Part shown: piece after piece, positions 5,931-14,369 of the stretch
Layout: every line of letters begins with the position of its first letter
How positions within the stretch are numbered: the first letter of the stretch is position 1
Assembly: GCA_934101795.1 (NCBI GenBank)
Contig: CAKORY010000015.1
Span: 1 to 23,727, forward strand
Length of the DNA: 23,727 nt
Source of the DNA: an uncultured Bacilli bacterium
Lineage (GTDB): Bacteria > Bacillota_I > Bacilli_A > RF39 > UBA660
Direction of reading: 5' to 3'
Translations under genes and position numbers: made by a program
The notes under the pieces: generated by a model
The model's input: only the letters and a program-made list of their open reading frames with translations
The model's database searches: none
What the model was told of the DNA's origin: nothing

Positions 5931-7726
5931 GCTCTTCTATATCTTTCTTTTGGATCTAGATATTTTTTTCTAAGTCTTATTTCTGTTGGTGTTACTTCAA
6001 TATATTCATCGTCTTCGATAAATTCTAAAGCTTCTTCCAAAGTAAATTTCTTAGCTTTATTAAGTACAATTGCATCATCGGCATGAGCACTTCTGGTATT
6101 TGTAAGTTCTTTATTCTTGCAAGGGTTAACATCTAAGTCTCCTTCTTTATTGGAAATACCAATAATCATACCTATATATACATCAGTTGATGGATCTACG
6201 ATCATAGTACCACGACTACTTAAATTATAAAGAGAATATCCAAATGTTGTACCATTAACCATAGATACAAGAACACCATTTTTACGACCTGAGATAGGTC
6301 CTGCATAAGGTCCATATGAATCAAATGAACGAACCATAATACCTTCACCTTTTGTTTCAGTAATAAATGAACCACGATAACCAATTAATCCTCTGGTTGG
6401 AACTAAGTATTCTGCTTTTGTATATCCAACTTCACCTGGAGTAACACTTTGCATGATACCTTTTCTTTCATTTAATGAATTAATTACTGTTCCTGAATAT
6501 TCATTTGGTACATTAATCAAAACCTTTTCATAAGGTTCTTCTTTTTTACCATCTATTTCTTTAAAAATAACTTCTGGTTTAGATACAGATAATTCATATC
6601 CTTCTCTTCGCATGTTTTCTAGTAAAATTGATAAGTGTAGTTCTCCACGACCACTAACTTTAAAACCATCTGCACCTTCTAATTGTTCAACTTTTAAACC
6701 TACATTTGTTTCAAGTTCTTTTTCAAGTCTATCTTTTAAATGTCTACTTGTTAAAAATTTTCCACTTTGTCCTGCAAAAGGAGAATTATTAACTAGGAAG
6801 TTCATTGAAAGTGTTGGTTCTTCAATAATAATTTTAGGAAGTGGATCAATAACATCTTTTTCACAAATAGTATCACCAATTGATACATCTGAACATCCTG
6901 CAACTGTTACAATATCACCAAAGTATGCAACTGGTACTTCAACTCTTTTAATTCCCTCATTAACAAATAATTTTGTAACACGGAAAGATTCAACTTTTCC
7001 TTCATTTGTTGCAAGTGATACAGTTTCGCCAGCTTTTATTTTACCTTTGTTAATTCTACCTATACCAAGTCTACCAATATAATCATCATAAGCTAGTTGG
7101 CATACTTGTAATTGAAGAGGATCATTTTCATTGCCTTCAAATGGTTTAGTATTATTTACTATTGTTTCAAATAATGGAGTTAAATCTTTGCCTTCATCTC
7201 CCATATTATAAATTGCATAACCACTTCTTGCACTACCATAAAGAATTGGAAAATCAAGTTGTTCATCTGTTGCACCAAGTTCCATGAATAAATTAAATGT
7301 CATATCAACAACTTCTTCAGCTCTTTCATCTTTTTTATCAATTTTATTAATAAATAGAATTGGTTTTAAATTATTTTGTAATGCTTCTTTTAAAACAAAT
7401 CTTGTTTGAGGCATTGGTCCTTCAGCAGAATCTACAACTAAAATAACTGTATCAACAGTTTTAATAACTCTTTCTATTTCACTTGAGAAATCAGCATGAC
7501 CTGGAGTATCCACAATATTAATCTTGTAATCCTTATATTTAATAGCACAGTTTTTTGCGGTAATTGTAATACCTCTTTCTTTTTCAATATCTCCGCTATC
7601 CATTACACAATCTACTAATTCTTCATTTGCTCTAAAAACACCACTTTGTCTAAGTAATCCATCTACTAAAGTTGATTTACCAGCATCTACGTGCGCTACT
7701 ACAGCAATATTAATTATTTTATCCAT
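5924..7726 (-). CDS. typA: TypA/BipA ribosome-associated translational GTPase
   Basis: A 600-residue protein of normal TypA length. GTPase motifs in order: G1 AHVDAGKST (residues 10-18), switch II DTPGHADF, G4 NKID, then EF-G-like domains II, III and V and the TypA-specific C-terminal domain ending VTPTEIRLRKKYLDPKERY. TypA binds the ribosome and supports ribosome assembly and stress growth, notably in the cold. The G1 loop reads DAGKS where most TypA proteins have DHGKT, a version more usual in EF-G, RF3 and TetM-type GTPases; the rest of the protein (ERGITITAKN, GATDEQLDFPILY, RGLIGYRG) is clearly TypA. It is a single gene with its own promoter and terminator, divergent from rpsD. Ribosome site AAGGGTGA precedes ATG 7726. 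Confidence 0.95.
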   Translation of the reverse strand: MDKIINIAVVAHVDAGKSTLVDGLLRQSGVFRANEELVDCVMDSGDIEKERGITITAKNCAIKYKDYKINIVDTPGHADFSSEIERVIKTVDTVILVVDSAEGPMPQTRFVLKEALQNNLKPILFINKIDKKDERAEEVVDMTFNLFMELGATDEQLDFPILYGSARSGYAIYNMGDEGKDLTPLFETIVNNTKPFEGNENDPLQLQVCQLAYDDYIGRLGIGRINKGKIKAGETVSLATNEGKVESFRVTKLFVNEGIKRVEVPVAYFGDIVTVAGCSDVSIGDTICEKDVIDPLPKIIIEEPTLSMNFLVNNSPFAGQSGKFLTSRHLKDRLEKELETNVGLKVEQLEGADGFKVSGRGELHLSILLENMRREGYELSVSKPEVIFKEIDGKKEEPYEKVLINVPNEYSGTVINSLNERKGIMQSVTPGEVGYTKAEYLVPTRGLIGYRGSFITETKGEGIMVRSFDSYGPYAGPISGRKNGVLVSMVNGTTFGYSLYNLSSRGTMIVDPSTDVYIGMIIGISNKEGDLDVNPCKNKELTNTRSAHADDAIVLNKAKKFTLEEALEFIEDDEYIEVTPTEIRLRKKYLDPKERYRRAR

Positions 7727-7759
7727 AAAACTTCACCCTTTTTCTGTAAATACCAATAG

Positions 7760-7788
7760 ATAATAATACAAAATGAAGCAAATGTCAA
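7760..7788 (-). promoter_or_regulatory. typA promoter
   Basis: Consensus TTGACA (7783-7788), 17-base spacer, TATTAT (7760-7765) on the minus strand, 34 bases before the start codon. Confidence 0.8.
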
Positions 7789-7849
7789 GAAAAACATTAA
7801 TATTTTAGCCGCGAAAATTAACAAATTTTATGTTTTTTCTCAAAATAAT

Positions 7850-7878
7850 TTGACATACACATAGAATTATTATATAAT
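7850..7878 (+). promoter_or_regulatory. rpsD promoter
   Basis: Perfect consensus TTGACA (7850-7855), 17-base spacer, TATAAT (7873-7878) on the plus strand, leaving an untranslated leader of about 150 nt, as expected for an autoregulated ribosomal protein gene. Confidence 0.9.
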
Positions 7879-7884
7879 ACACTT

Positions 7885-8025
7885 GCAAGTTATTTAGGCA
7901 GAGTTATACCTATAAATAATGTGTTTGAACCTTAATGGAATAAAGTATTCTTTACTGCCTTGAAGAAATTATTCAAACTCCCTATTTAATGGATATAACA
8001 GAATAAATATTTTGCAAATAAAATG
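7885..8025 (+). promoter_or_regulatory. rpsD leader with a predicted S4-binding pseudoknot
   Basis: Three helices can be drawn. Helix A is GTTATACC (7903-7910) with GGATATAAC (7991-7999, one bulged A). Helix B inside it is GTTTGAA (7923-7929) with TTCAAAC (7972-7978). Helix C is AGGCAG (7896-7901) with CTGCCT (7955-7960), and it interlocks with A and B to make a pseudoknot. S4 represses its own mRNA through leader structures in Bacillus and through a pseudoknot in the Escherichia coli alpha operon, so an S4-responsive leader is the natural reading. No T-box or riboswitch core is visible. Confidence 0.6.
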
Positions 8026-8037
8026 AAAGGAGATTTT

Positions 8038-8640
8038 ATGGCAAGATATACGGGACCAGCTTATAAAAAATCTAGAAGACTTGGTTTTTCTACTTTAGAA
8101 AATGGTAAAGATTTAGCTAAAAGAGCATATGCACCTGGACAACATGGACAAGATCGTCGTCGTAAGTTAAGTGAATATGGTATCCAAATGCAAGAAAAAC
8201 AAAAAGTAAGAATTCTTTATGGACTTAACGAAAAACAATTCCGTAAAGTATTTGAAAAAGCTTCAAAGATGCATGGTATTGCTGGGGAAAACTTACTTAT
8301 CCTTCTTGAATCTAGACTTGATAACATGGTTTATCGTCTAGGTATGGCTAGAACTAGAAGAAGTGCTCGTCAAATTGTTAATCATGGACATATTTTAGTA
8401 AATGGTAAAAAGGTTGATATTCCTTCTTATACTACTAAAGTTGGTGATATAATTTCTGTTAAAGAAAATTCTATGAACCATCCAGCTATCCTTGATGCAA
8501 TTGAACAAAAGAGAACTGTTCCAGCTTTTCTAGAAATGGATGAAAAGAAATTAACTGGTAAATATGTTAGACTTCCCGAAAGAAGTGAACTTAATCCAGA
8601 AATTAATGAACAACTTATCGTTGAATTCTATAACAGATAG
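8038..8640 (+). CDS. rpsD: 30S ribosomal protein S4
   Basis: A 200-residue S4. It starts MARYTGPAYKKSRRLG and contains YAPGQHG, KLSEYGIQMQEKQK, the S4 RNA-binding domain RLDNMVYRLGMARTRRSARQ-IVNHGHILVNGKKVDIPS (about 92-130), and the canonical ending ERSELNPEINEQLIVEFYNR. S4 is a primary 16S rRNA binder that nucleates 30S assembly and tunes decoding fidelity. The N-terminus lacks the cysteine cluster, so it is the zinc-free form. An in-frame ATG at 8023 overlaps the ribosome site AAAGGAG; ATG 8038 gives the universal MARY start. It is monocistronic, as in Bacillus, and probably autoregulated through its leader. Confidence 0.98.
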   Translation: MARYTGPAYKKSRRLGFSTLENGKDLAKRAYAPGQHGQDRRRKLSEYGIQMQEKQKVRILYGLNEKQFRKVFEKASKMHGIAGENLLILLESRLDNMVYRLGMARTRRSARQIVNHGHILVNGKKVDIPSYTTKVGDIISVKENSMNHPAILDAIEQKRTVPAFLEMDEKKLTGKYVRLPERSELNPEINEQLIVEFYNR

Positions 8641-8648
8641 TATGTTAA

Positions 8649-8675
8649 AAACCAAAAGTTTATTACTTTTGGTTT
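8649..8675 (+). terminator. Bidirectional terminator between rpsD and the M16 peptidase gene
   Basis: AAACCAAAAG (8649-8658) and CTTTTGGTTT (8666-8675) form a 10-bp stem with a 7-base loop. T-rich tracts follow on both strands, and the minus-strand loop contains the stop codon of the YmfH-like gene. Confidence 0.85.
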
Positions 8676-9943
8676 TCTTTTGGCATAAATACATTTATTG
8701 CCATGTTACCAGTATCTATTAATTTAATTAAATTTTCTAAATCTTCTATAGTTTCTTCTTCAAGTATTTCTTTTAAATTAGTTATTATCTTGCCATTATT
8801 TAAAATATCATATTGTAGTCTATAGCTTACATTTTCAATATCTTCATACTCAAGAATGAGTGTTGCAATAGCTGCATTCTTTTTTCTTTTAAAATCTATT
8901 TCATTAACACTTAAATTATTTAATTTATTATTTACTCTTTTAATTAATTCTTCTTTAAAACTTGTTGTTGAAGTAATTGTTATAACAAAACTATCATCAT
9001 ATATGTCATTTGTAGCTGATAGGCTTTGAACAATTCCTTTTTCTATTAGTTCTTCTCTAAAGTCTGATGTTGCCCCAAAATTTATATTAAATAAAAGATT
9101 TGTTAATATTTTAAGCTCTAATTTAGAATAATCTTTAAATTTATTCATATCCATTTTAATTGTAAATTTTACCTGAGGATAAGTTAAGTTAATTTCTTCT
9201 TCTGTATACTTCTTAGTTACTTTTCTTGGTTCATTTTCTTTGATTACTATTGGATTTAAATATTCTTTAAATTCTTTCTTAGATAAATTTTCTTCTACTA
9301 CACTTGCCATTTCATATGGATTAAAATTACCTGTAATGGTTAAAAACATATTTTTGGGATGGTAAAAGGCATCATAAGCAAGCTTTACATCCTCAAGTGT
9401 TATGCTTTCAACTTCTTCTGGTGTACCTGTGATAGTATTTCGATACTTAGATTTTTGCAAAGTATTTTTTAAAGTATGAAAGAATATTATGCTATATGGA
9501 TCATCTATTCCCATGTTTGCTTCTTCAACAATTATTCCCTTTTCTTTAGCTATATTTTTCTTTGTAAAATATGGTGTATATACAAAATTAAGTAATTCTT
9601 CTAGGTTTTCCTTTTTGTTTTTGGTTGCAAATACTAAGTAAGACGTATAGTCAAATGTCGTAAATGCATTTGAATCTCCACCAATTTTATAAAACTTATC
9701 GTGAGCTGTAGTTTCTTCATCAACATTAAATTTTACATGTTCAAGAAAATGTGCTAAGCCATTTGGTACTTCATAAGTTTTCTTACCTATTTTAAATTTG
9801 GTATGAACTGAACCATATTTTACTGATAAGGCTCCATACATACTATTTATTTTATTATTAACCCACATGTATATTTTAAGACCTGCTTTGGTTTCATAAA
9901 CATATATTGTTTCATTTAATCCTTTTAGTTTTAACTCTTCCAT
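8663..9943 (-). CDS. ymfH: M16 family zinc peptidase, YmfH-like (catalytic partner)
   Basis: A 426-residue M16 protease. The inverted zinc motif HxxEH is intact at H65-F-L-E68-H69, with the third ligand glutamate in IIVEEANMG (E140/E141); the N-terminal half is the catalytic domain and the C-terminal half the M16C-like domain. It is the homologue of Bacillus subtilis YmfH, called an EF-P 5-aminopentanol modification-associated protein in current annotation (often spelled YfmH). It partners the inactive neighbour just upstream; their junction is a TAATG overlap (9941-9945), giving 1:1 coupled translation as in two-subunit M16 enzymes. The substrate is not known. No EF-P or modification enzyme gene is in this window. 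Confidence 0.88.
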   Translation of the reverse strand: MEELKLKGLNETIYVYETKAGLKIYMWVNNKINSMYGALSVKYGSVHTKFKIGKKTYEVPNGLAHFLEHVKFNVDEETTAHDKFYKIGGDSNAFTTFDYTSYLVFATKNKKENLEELLNFVYTPYFTKKNIAKEKGIIVEEANMGIDDPYSIIFFHTLKNTLQKSKYRNTITGTPEEVESITLEDVKLAYDAFYHPKNMFLTITGNFNPYEMASVVEENLSKKEFKEYLNPIVIKENEPRKVTKKYTEEEINLTYPQVKFTIKMDMNKFKDYSKLELKILTNLLFNINFGATSDFREELIEKGIVQSLSATNDIYDDSFVITITSTTSFKEELIKRVNNKLNNLSVNEIDFKRKKNAAIATLILEYEDIENVSYRLQYDILNNGKIITNLKEILEEETIEDLENLIKLIDTGNMAINVFMPKENQK

Positions 9944-11208
9944 TATTTATTTCTCCCTTCTAGGGTAAATATCGTATTTAATTTTACTTTCTTGGCTACA
10001 TTTATAACATCTTCTTTTTTGATATTTCTAAACATTTCTACCCTTTCTTCTGGCATTGGTAAATTATCAAAAACATGGAAAACATAATTATTTATTATGG
10101 AAACATTATTATCCTGTGCCATATCTAAAGATATTATCATATTATTAATTGCATCTTTAAGTTCTTCTTCAGTAAAATTACCAGCTTGCATATTTTTTAA
10201 TTCTTTTTTTACAAGGGATGTAGCTTTTTTTACATTTGCTTGTTCTAAAGAAATATGAACAAGTAATAACTTATCATACTTTAAGTACATACTACTTATT
10301 GCATAACATAGACTATTTTTTTCTCTGATACTTTGGTATAGTTTTGATGTAAGTCCTCCACTTCCATATAAATAATTAAATACATTAAAAGTAATATTTT
10401 TTTCTATGTCTGTTAATTTTTTTAAATTAAATATCATTACTAAGTTTGATTGCACATTATCAGATGACATACTTTTAACAACTAATCTTTTAACTTCTTT
10501 ATTATCTACCATTAAATCTAATTTATTTTCAATAATATATCTATTTTTAAAATACTTCTTTATTAATTGTATAGTATCATCCATTTCTAGATTACCTATT
10601 AAGAATATATCTACTTTAAAATTCTTTCTTAGATTTTTATAGGTTTTATATAGACTTGATGGGGTTATTTTTTCTAGGTTTTCTAACGTGCCTAAAAGTT
10701 CATAAGAAGTCGGAGTATTGGCATTCATAGCTTTAAAAGCTTCTTTTATACTTTGCTTCATTGGATTTTCTTTTAAACTATTAATTTCTCTTTTAAGTCT
10801 TTCTTTTACTATATTAAATGTTTTTAAATCAAATTCATCATTTGTTACATTTGGATTTTCAACAATATCAAATAATGTTTTAATTACCTCTTCAAGATAA
10901 TTATGGTCATTTATATATTCTGGATTAATGAAATCAAGTGATATATGAAAATCAAGGATGTTACCTACTCTTAGGGTTGCTGCATAAACTATTATTTTGT
11001 ATAGTTCTTCAAATCTTGTAATTAAATCTTTCTTTCGTGGATAAGTTTTACTTGACTGACTAAGCATATCAGCTAAAAAAGAATATGCTCCCATTTCTTC
11101 TTTATTTGCGATATCTCTAAATATTACTTCGATATGACTAGTTTTAAATTTATCCGTTTTAATTGTGTGAACATTGAAAGAATTACAGTTATAAGTTTTA
11201 TATTTCAT
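9943..11208 (-). CDS. ymfF: M16 family inactive partner, YmfF-like
   Basis: A 421-residue M16-fold protein. The segment where HxxEH should be (KEEMGAYSFLADMLSQSS, about residues 36-53) has no zinc ligands, so it is a non-catalytic subunit. The C-terminal half keeps the M16 hallmark of a glycine-rich turn followed by R-E-K: YLYGSGGLTSKLYQSIREKN. In heterodimeric M16 enzymes this R/Y-bearing subunit helps bind substrate for the catalytic one. It overlaps the upstream HD-domain gene by 11 bases and the downstream YmfH gene by one base. The YmfF assignment rests on the pairing, size and overall pattern. Confidence 0.85.
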   Translation of the reverse strand: MKYKTYNCNSFNVHTIKTDKFKTSHIEVIFRDIANKEEMGAYSFLADMLSQSSKTYPRKKDLITRFEELYKIIVYAATLRVGNILDFHISLDFINPEYINDHNYLEEVIKTLFDIVENPNVTNDEFDLKTFNIVKERLKREINSLKENPMKQSIKEAFKAMNANTPTSYELLGTLENLEKITPSSLYKTYKNLRKNFKVDIFLIGNLEMDDTIQLIKKYFKNRYIIENKLDLMVDNKEVKRLVVKSMSSDNVQSNLVMIFNLKKLTDIEKNITFNVFNYLYGSGGLTSKLYQSIREKNSLCYAISSMYLKYDKLLLVHISLEQANVKKATSLVKKELKNMQAGNFTEEELKDAINNMIISLDMAQDNNVSIINNYVFHVFDNLPMPEERVEMFRNIKKEDVINVAKKVKLNTIFTLEGRNK

Positions 11209-12307
11209 TTTGCACCTCTGTATTATTATGTTTAGTTTTTAAAATTTTATTATATTCTTTTAATGTATAATCATCTGTCATACCTGCAATATAATCTATT
11301 ACTATTCTTTCTATTTTATTTTTTTTGTATTTATCACTCATATTACTTAAATAAGACTTAATTATATTACTTTCTTTATTATTTGTTTTTAAATCTTCTA
11401 TATAGGTATCAAATAAAGTGTTTATCATTGTTTTTAAAAGATTTCTTTCTTCATCTGTATAAGCTTTATAATAGATATTTTTATAATTAAAATCTTTTAG
11501 ATCACTTATAGCTTTGTATACATCTTCACTTAATTTTATATAGTTTTTTCCTTCACTATTTTTAATTATATCATTTATAATAGTACTAACTATTTCACTA
11601 TTATTACTTCCTAAAACTTTAGTTATATTTTCTGGTACATCTTCCCATTTTAATAGTTTCATTCTAATTGCATCATCTATATCTCGACCTAAGTATGCTA
11701 TTAAGTCACTAATTCTTACGACGCAACCTTCCAAAGTCATCGGGGAAAGTTTCTTGCAAGCATCTTTTTCTTTATAAGTGCTTTCATATTCTTCTAAAAA
11801 TTCTTTCTTGTTTTTTTCGCATGGTTTATAAATACCTTCCACTATTTCTCCATTATGACAAAGTATTGCATCTAATGTTTGTAATGTTATATTTTTACCA
11901 TTTCCATGGTTTTCAATATTCATTAAAAGTCTTACACTGTGAACATTATGATTAAAATAGCCACAACCATTATTTAGGCTTATTTCATTTAATATTGCTT
12001 CACCTACATGGCCAAATGGTGTATGGCCTAAATCGTGTCCAAGAGCTCCTGCTTCAATTAAATCTTCATTTAGTCCTAGTCTTCGACCTATTGTTCTAGC
12101 TATTTTACTAACATATAAAACGTGTATCATTCTTTTAGTTAGATGATCATTATCTTTAAAAGAAAATACTTGTGTTTTATCCATATATCTTGAAAATGAT
12201 AATGAATATAGTATTTTGTCTATATCCCTGAAAAAAGGAGTCCTAAAATCACTTTCAATTTTATCAAAGTATATTGCATCTTCATTTTTACATGCGTACA
12301 TATTCAT
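11198..12307 (-). CDS. HD-domain deoxyguanosinetriphosphate triphosphohydrolase-like protein
   Basis: A 369-residue HD hydrolase. Motifs: H62 in KRMIHVLYVSKIARTIGRRL, the H91-D92 doublet in ALGHDLGHTPFGHVGE, and the later aspartate in RISDLIAYLGRDIDD, together the H...HD...D metal site of dGTPase-like enzymes. These remove triphosphate from dNTPs and adjust nucleotide pools. The first ATG (12307) lies six bases after GGAGG, and its ATGA overlaps the radical SAM stop, so the start is well set; a second ATG two codons on is less well spaced. The C-terminal 11 bases overlap ymfF. Substrate preference cannot be read from sequence. Confidence 0.9.
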   Translation of the reverse strand: MNMYACKNEDAIYFDKIESDFRTPFFRDIDKILYSLSFSRYMDKTQVFSFKDNDHLTKRMIHVLYVSKIARTIGRRLGLNEDLIEAGALGHDLGHTPFGHVGEAILNEISLNNGCGYFNHNVHSVRLLMNIENHGNGKNITLQTLDAILCHNGEIVEGIYKPCEKNKKEFLEEYESTYKEKDACKKLSPMTLEGCVVRISDLIAYLGRDIDDAIRMKLLKWEDVPENITKVLGSNNSEIVSTIINDIIKNSEGKNYIKLSEDVYKAISDLKDFNYKNIYYKAYTDEERNLLKTMINTLFDTYIEDLKTNNKESNIIKSYLSNMSDKYKKNKIERIVIDYIAGMTDDYTLKEYNKILKTKHNNTEVQNEI

Positions 12308-13101
12308 ATTTTACCTCCATCTTTGTTTAATTTATCTATAAAACCACAATGTTTACATAATGGCTCAACTAGTTTTTTTTCTTTAAAACCATTTATCATA
12401 TTTTGACATCTATCATTATTTATTATATCATCTAAATTATTTTCAAAAATATTTCCTAAATTTATATTACCATTTCCATCTAAGCAACAAGGTATAACTG
12501 TGCCATCAACTAAAATACCTACATGATCTTTTAAAGCATAACATTTACCACTTGTTTTACATATATTATTATTTAAATCTGGCCAGATAAATTCTTCATC
12601 AAAATCTATAAAAACATTTTCTTCAAGTTTCATGGATTCTTTAATTTTTACATTATATTTTTTCTCTAAAATCTTTATTATTTCATCATTTTTACCTGTC
12701 CATAATCTATAATTTATATAGGTATATTTTTTTAATATGTCTGTTACTTCAAATATATTTTCTAAATATTTTTCAATATTTTTTTGACTACTATGAAGTG
12801 ATATATTTATTTGTCTTATATTTTTATTTTCTTTAATATTTTTTATTAAATAGCCATTTGTGGTAATATTTACATAAAAATTTTTGCTTGCTTCATTAAT
12901 TAATTCATTTATACATGGATGCAAAAGAGGTTCACCTAAAACGTGAAAATATAAATAATTAGTGTATCCCTTTATTTTATTTAAAATTATTTTAAATTCA
13001 TCCATAGTCATATATTTAGGGGTACGTTTATTATGAATACAAAAACTACAATTAAGGTTACAATTATTGGTTATTTCTATATATATTTTTTTATATTTCA
13101 T
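12304..13101 (-). CDS. Radical SAM/SPASM domain protein
   Basis: A 265-residue enzyme with the radical SAM cluster C14-x3-C18-x2-C21 (NNCNLNCSFCIHNKR), followed by motifs typical of the fold (FHVLGEPLLHP, ITTNGYLI, INISLHSS). A C-terminal SPASM-type region (about 180-260) holds further cysteines: CKTSGKC, PCC, RCQ and CKHC, which should bind one auxiliary Fe-S cluster. Such enzymes use S-adenosylmethionine to generate a radical, often to modify peptides or proteins. It overlaps both neighbours by ATGA (13098-13101 and 12304-12307). No convincing ribosome site precedes it, so translation depends on coupling to the small upstream gene. The target is unknown. Confidence 0.9.
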   Translation of the reverse strand: MKYKKIYIEITNNCNLNCSFCIHNKRTPKYMTMDEFKIILNKIKGYTNYLYFHVLGEPLLHPCINELINEASKNFYVNITTNGYLIKNIKENKNIRQINISLHSSQKNIEKYLENIFEVTDILKKYTYINYRLWTGKNDEIIKILEKKYNVKIKESMKLEENVFIDFDEEFIWPDLNNNICKTSGKCYALKDHVGILVDGTVIPCCLDGNGNINLGNIFENNLDDIINNDRCQNMINGFKEKKLVEPLCKHCGFIDKLNKDGGKI

Positions 13102-13313
13102 AGAAAAAATAATATATCTATTTTCTCCATTATTTCTTCATTAAATAAATTTGTTAACCTTAATATTCTAATTGATAAAGCTATTATAAAATATATACTT
13201 ACTATACATAATATTAATCCTATTACGCCTTTAATTTTAAGAATAAGTTCAATTATTAGAACAACTACACTAATAATTAACATAACACCATATTTTTTTA
13301 CATCTTCGTTCAT
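13098..13313 (-). CDS. 71-residue two-helix membrane protein, unknown
   Basis: I do not recognise a family. Two hydrophobic helices (about residues 8-27 and 31-50) separated by KIKG are followed by a charged amphipathic tail ending IDILFFL. AGAGG precedes the ATG with good spacing. It is the first gene of a coupled string leading to the radical SAM protein, HD hydrolase and M16 pair, and its stop overlaps the radical SAM start. It could anchor or partner the complex; it lacks the leader/core look of a RiPP precursor. Confidence 0.65.
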   Translation of the reverse strand: MNEDVKKYGVMLIISVVVLIIELILKIKGVIGLILCIVSIYFIIALSIRILRLTNLFNEEIMEKIDILFFL

Positions 13314-13385
13314 ATTTACCTCTTTCTTGTAATTACTATTTTATACTAATTTATTATTTAAAGCAATATTTGAAAAGAAAAAAAC

Positions 13386-13398
13386 AGAGCTAAGCTCT
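13386..13398 (-). terminator. Short terminator after the acidic membrane protein gene
   Basis: AGAGC/GCTCT 5-bp stem with a 3-base loop overlapping the TAG stop, followed on the minus strand by GTTTTTTTCTTTTC. The stem is short but the T tract is long. Confidence 0.6.
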
Positions 13399-14194
13399 AT
13401 TTTAATTCGTATACTTCACCATTTACATCATCTAAAAGACTTTTTGTTTCACTTTTTTCATCTTTTTTTAATGTTGGTAAATCCATATCATCATCTTCAT
13501 CTTCAATTATAAATGTCTTAATGGAAGGTTCAGTTTTTTCTTCTTTTTCAGGTAATTTAGTAACTACTTCTTCTTCATTATTATTATTTTTATTTTCTTC
13601 TTGTTTGTTTACAAATACTGAACTAAATATTTGAGGACTTGGTTTAAATATTGGCTTTTCTTCTTCTTTTGGTGTTTCTTTTACCTTTGGAATATCAATC
13701 TTATCAAATTCATTTTTGATTGCTTCTAGATTACTTAAGCCACTTTCAAGTTGTTCATCTTTTTCATCAAATTTTATTTCTGGCAATTCATTAATACTAA
13801 TTGGACTTTCTTCTTCCTCGTGATCACTAAATAATGGTTTATTAGCCTTTACTTCTGTGTTTTCTTTTGGAAGCTCAATTTCTTCTTCAGTATCTTCAAA
13901 ACTTGGTTTAAATTCAGTAACTGTTACTTCTTCATTTACTGTTTCAATTGGTTTTATTTCCTCTTTTTCTTGTTGTTTTGTTTCTTCCTTAACTTCAAGT
14001 TTTGCCGGAGTTTCCTCTTCTTTTTTAAATGTATCTAACTCTATTTTTTGAAGTCTTTTTGTTTCTTCTAATTTTTCATCCTTTTTGCCAAAGAAAAATA
14101 CTATCACAAATAGAATGATTAAAATTACTAAAGCTATTGTTAAATACAAAGTAAAATTATCATTTTGATATAATTCATAAATGAAATCTTTCAT
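13397..14194 (-). CDS. Membrane-anchored acidic low-complexity protein, unknown
   Basis: A 265-residue protein with an N-terminal membrane helix (about 17-35, LYLTIALVILIILFVIVFFF), then a basic stop-transfer KK, then about 225 residues very rich in Glu, Lys, Pro, Thr and Asn with no globular pattern. Recurrent short modules of the type E(E/D)xP..F can be seen (FKPSFEDTEEE, KPLFSDHEEEE, FKPSPQIFSS). The topology resembles cytoplasmic-tail scaffold proteins seen in cell-division loci of low-GC bacteria, but I cannot assign a family. The longer reading frame begins with a GTG inside the ribosome site GAGGTG; ATG 14194 is preferred. The gene has its own promoter and terminator. Confidence 0.7.
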   Translation of the reverse strand: MKDFIYELYQNDNFTLYLTIALVILIILFVIVFFFGKKDEKLEETKRLQKIELDTFKKEEETPAKLEVKEETKQQEKEEIKPIETVNEEVTVTEFKPSFEDTEEEIELPKENTEVKANKPLFSDHEEEESPISINELPEIKFDEKDEQLESGLSNLEAIKNEFDKIDIPKVKETPKEEEKPIFKPSPQIFSSVFVNKQEENKNNNNEEEVVTKLPEKEEKTEPSIKTFIIEDEDDDMDLPTLKKDEKSETKSLLDDVNGEVYELK

Positions 14195-14238
14195 AATAAA
14201 TTGCACCTCTTTATTCTTATATATTAGATCTTATCAAA

Positions 14239-14267
14239 ATATTACTAAAATGTAAATATATTTTCAA
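14239..14267 (-). promoter_or_regulatory. Promoter of the acidic membrane protein gene
   Basis: TTGAAA (14262-14267), 17-base spacer, TAATAT (14239-14244) on the minus strand. The two boxes are identical to those of small RNA 2, which probably just reflects the local sigma-A style. Confidence 0.65.
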
Positions 14268-14369
14268 TAATTTTACAATTATTTTGCTAGAAATACAATT
14301 TATCATAGTTATATAATTATAAAGAAATAGGAGCCAACTAGGGCACCTTTTGAAATTAACTAAAAAAAC

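Noticed and set aside
6612..7082. 156-codon open frame antisense to typA, and similar long frames opposite ligA, pcrA, the ATPase and ymfF
   Set aside because: They lie opposite well-conserved genes, have no ribosome sites and show low-complexity Ser/Phe/Leu composition expected from reverse reading of AT-rich genes.
7885..8025. T-box or metabolite riboswitch upstream of rpsD
   Set aside because: No T-box TGGNACC motif, no terminator/antiterminator pair, and the gene is a ribosomal protein for which autoregulation is the expected control.
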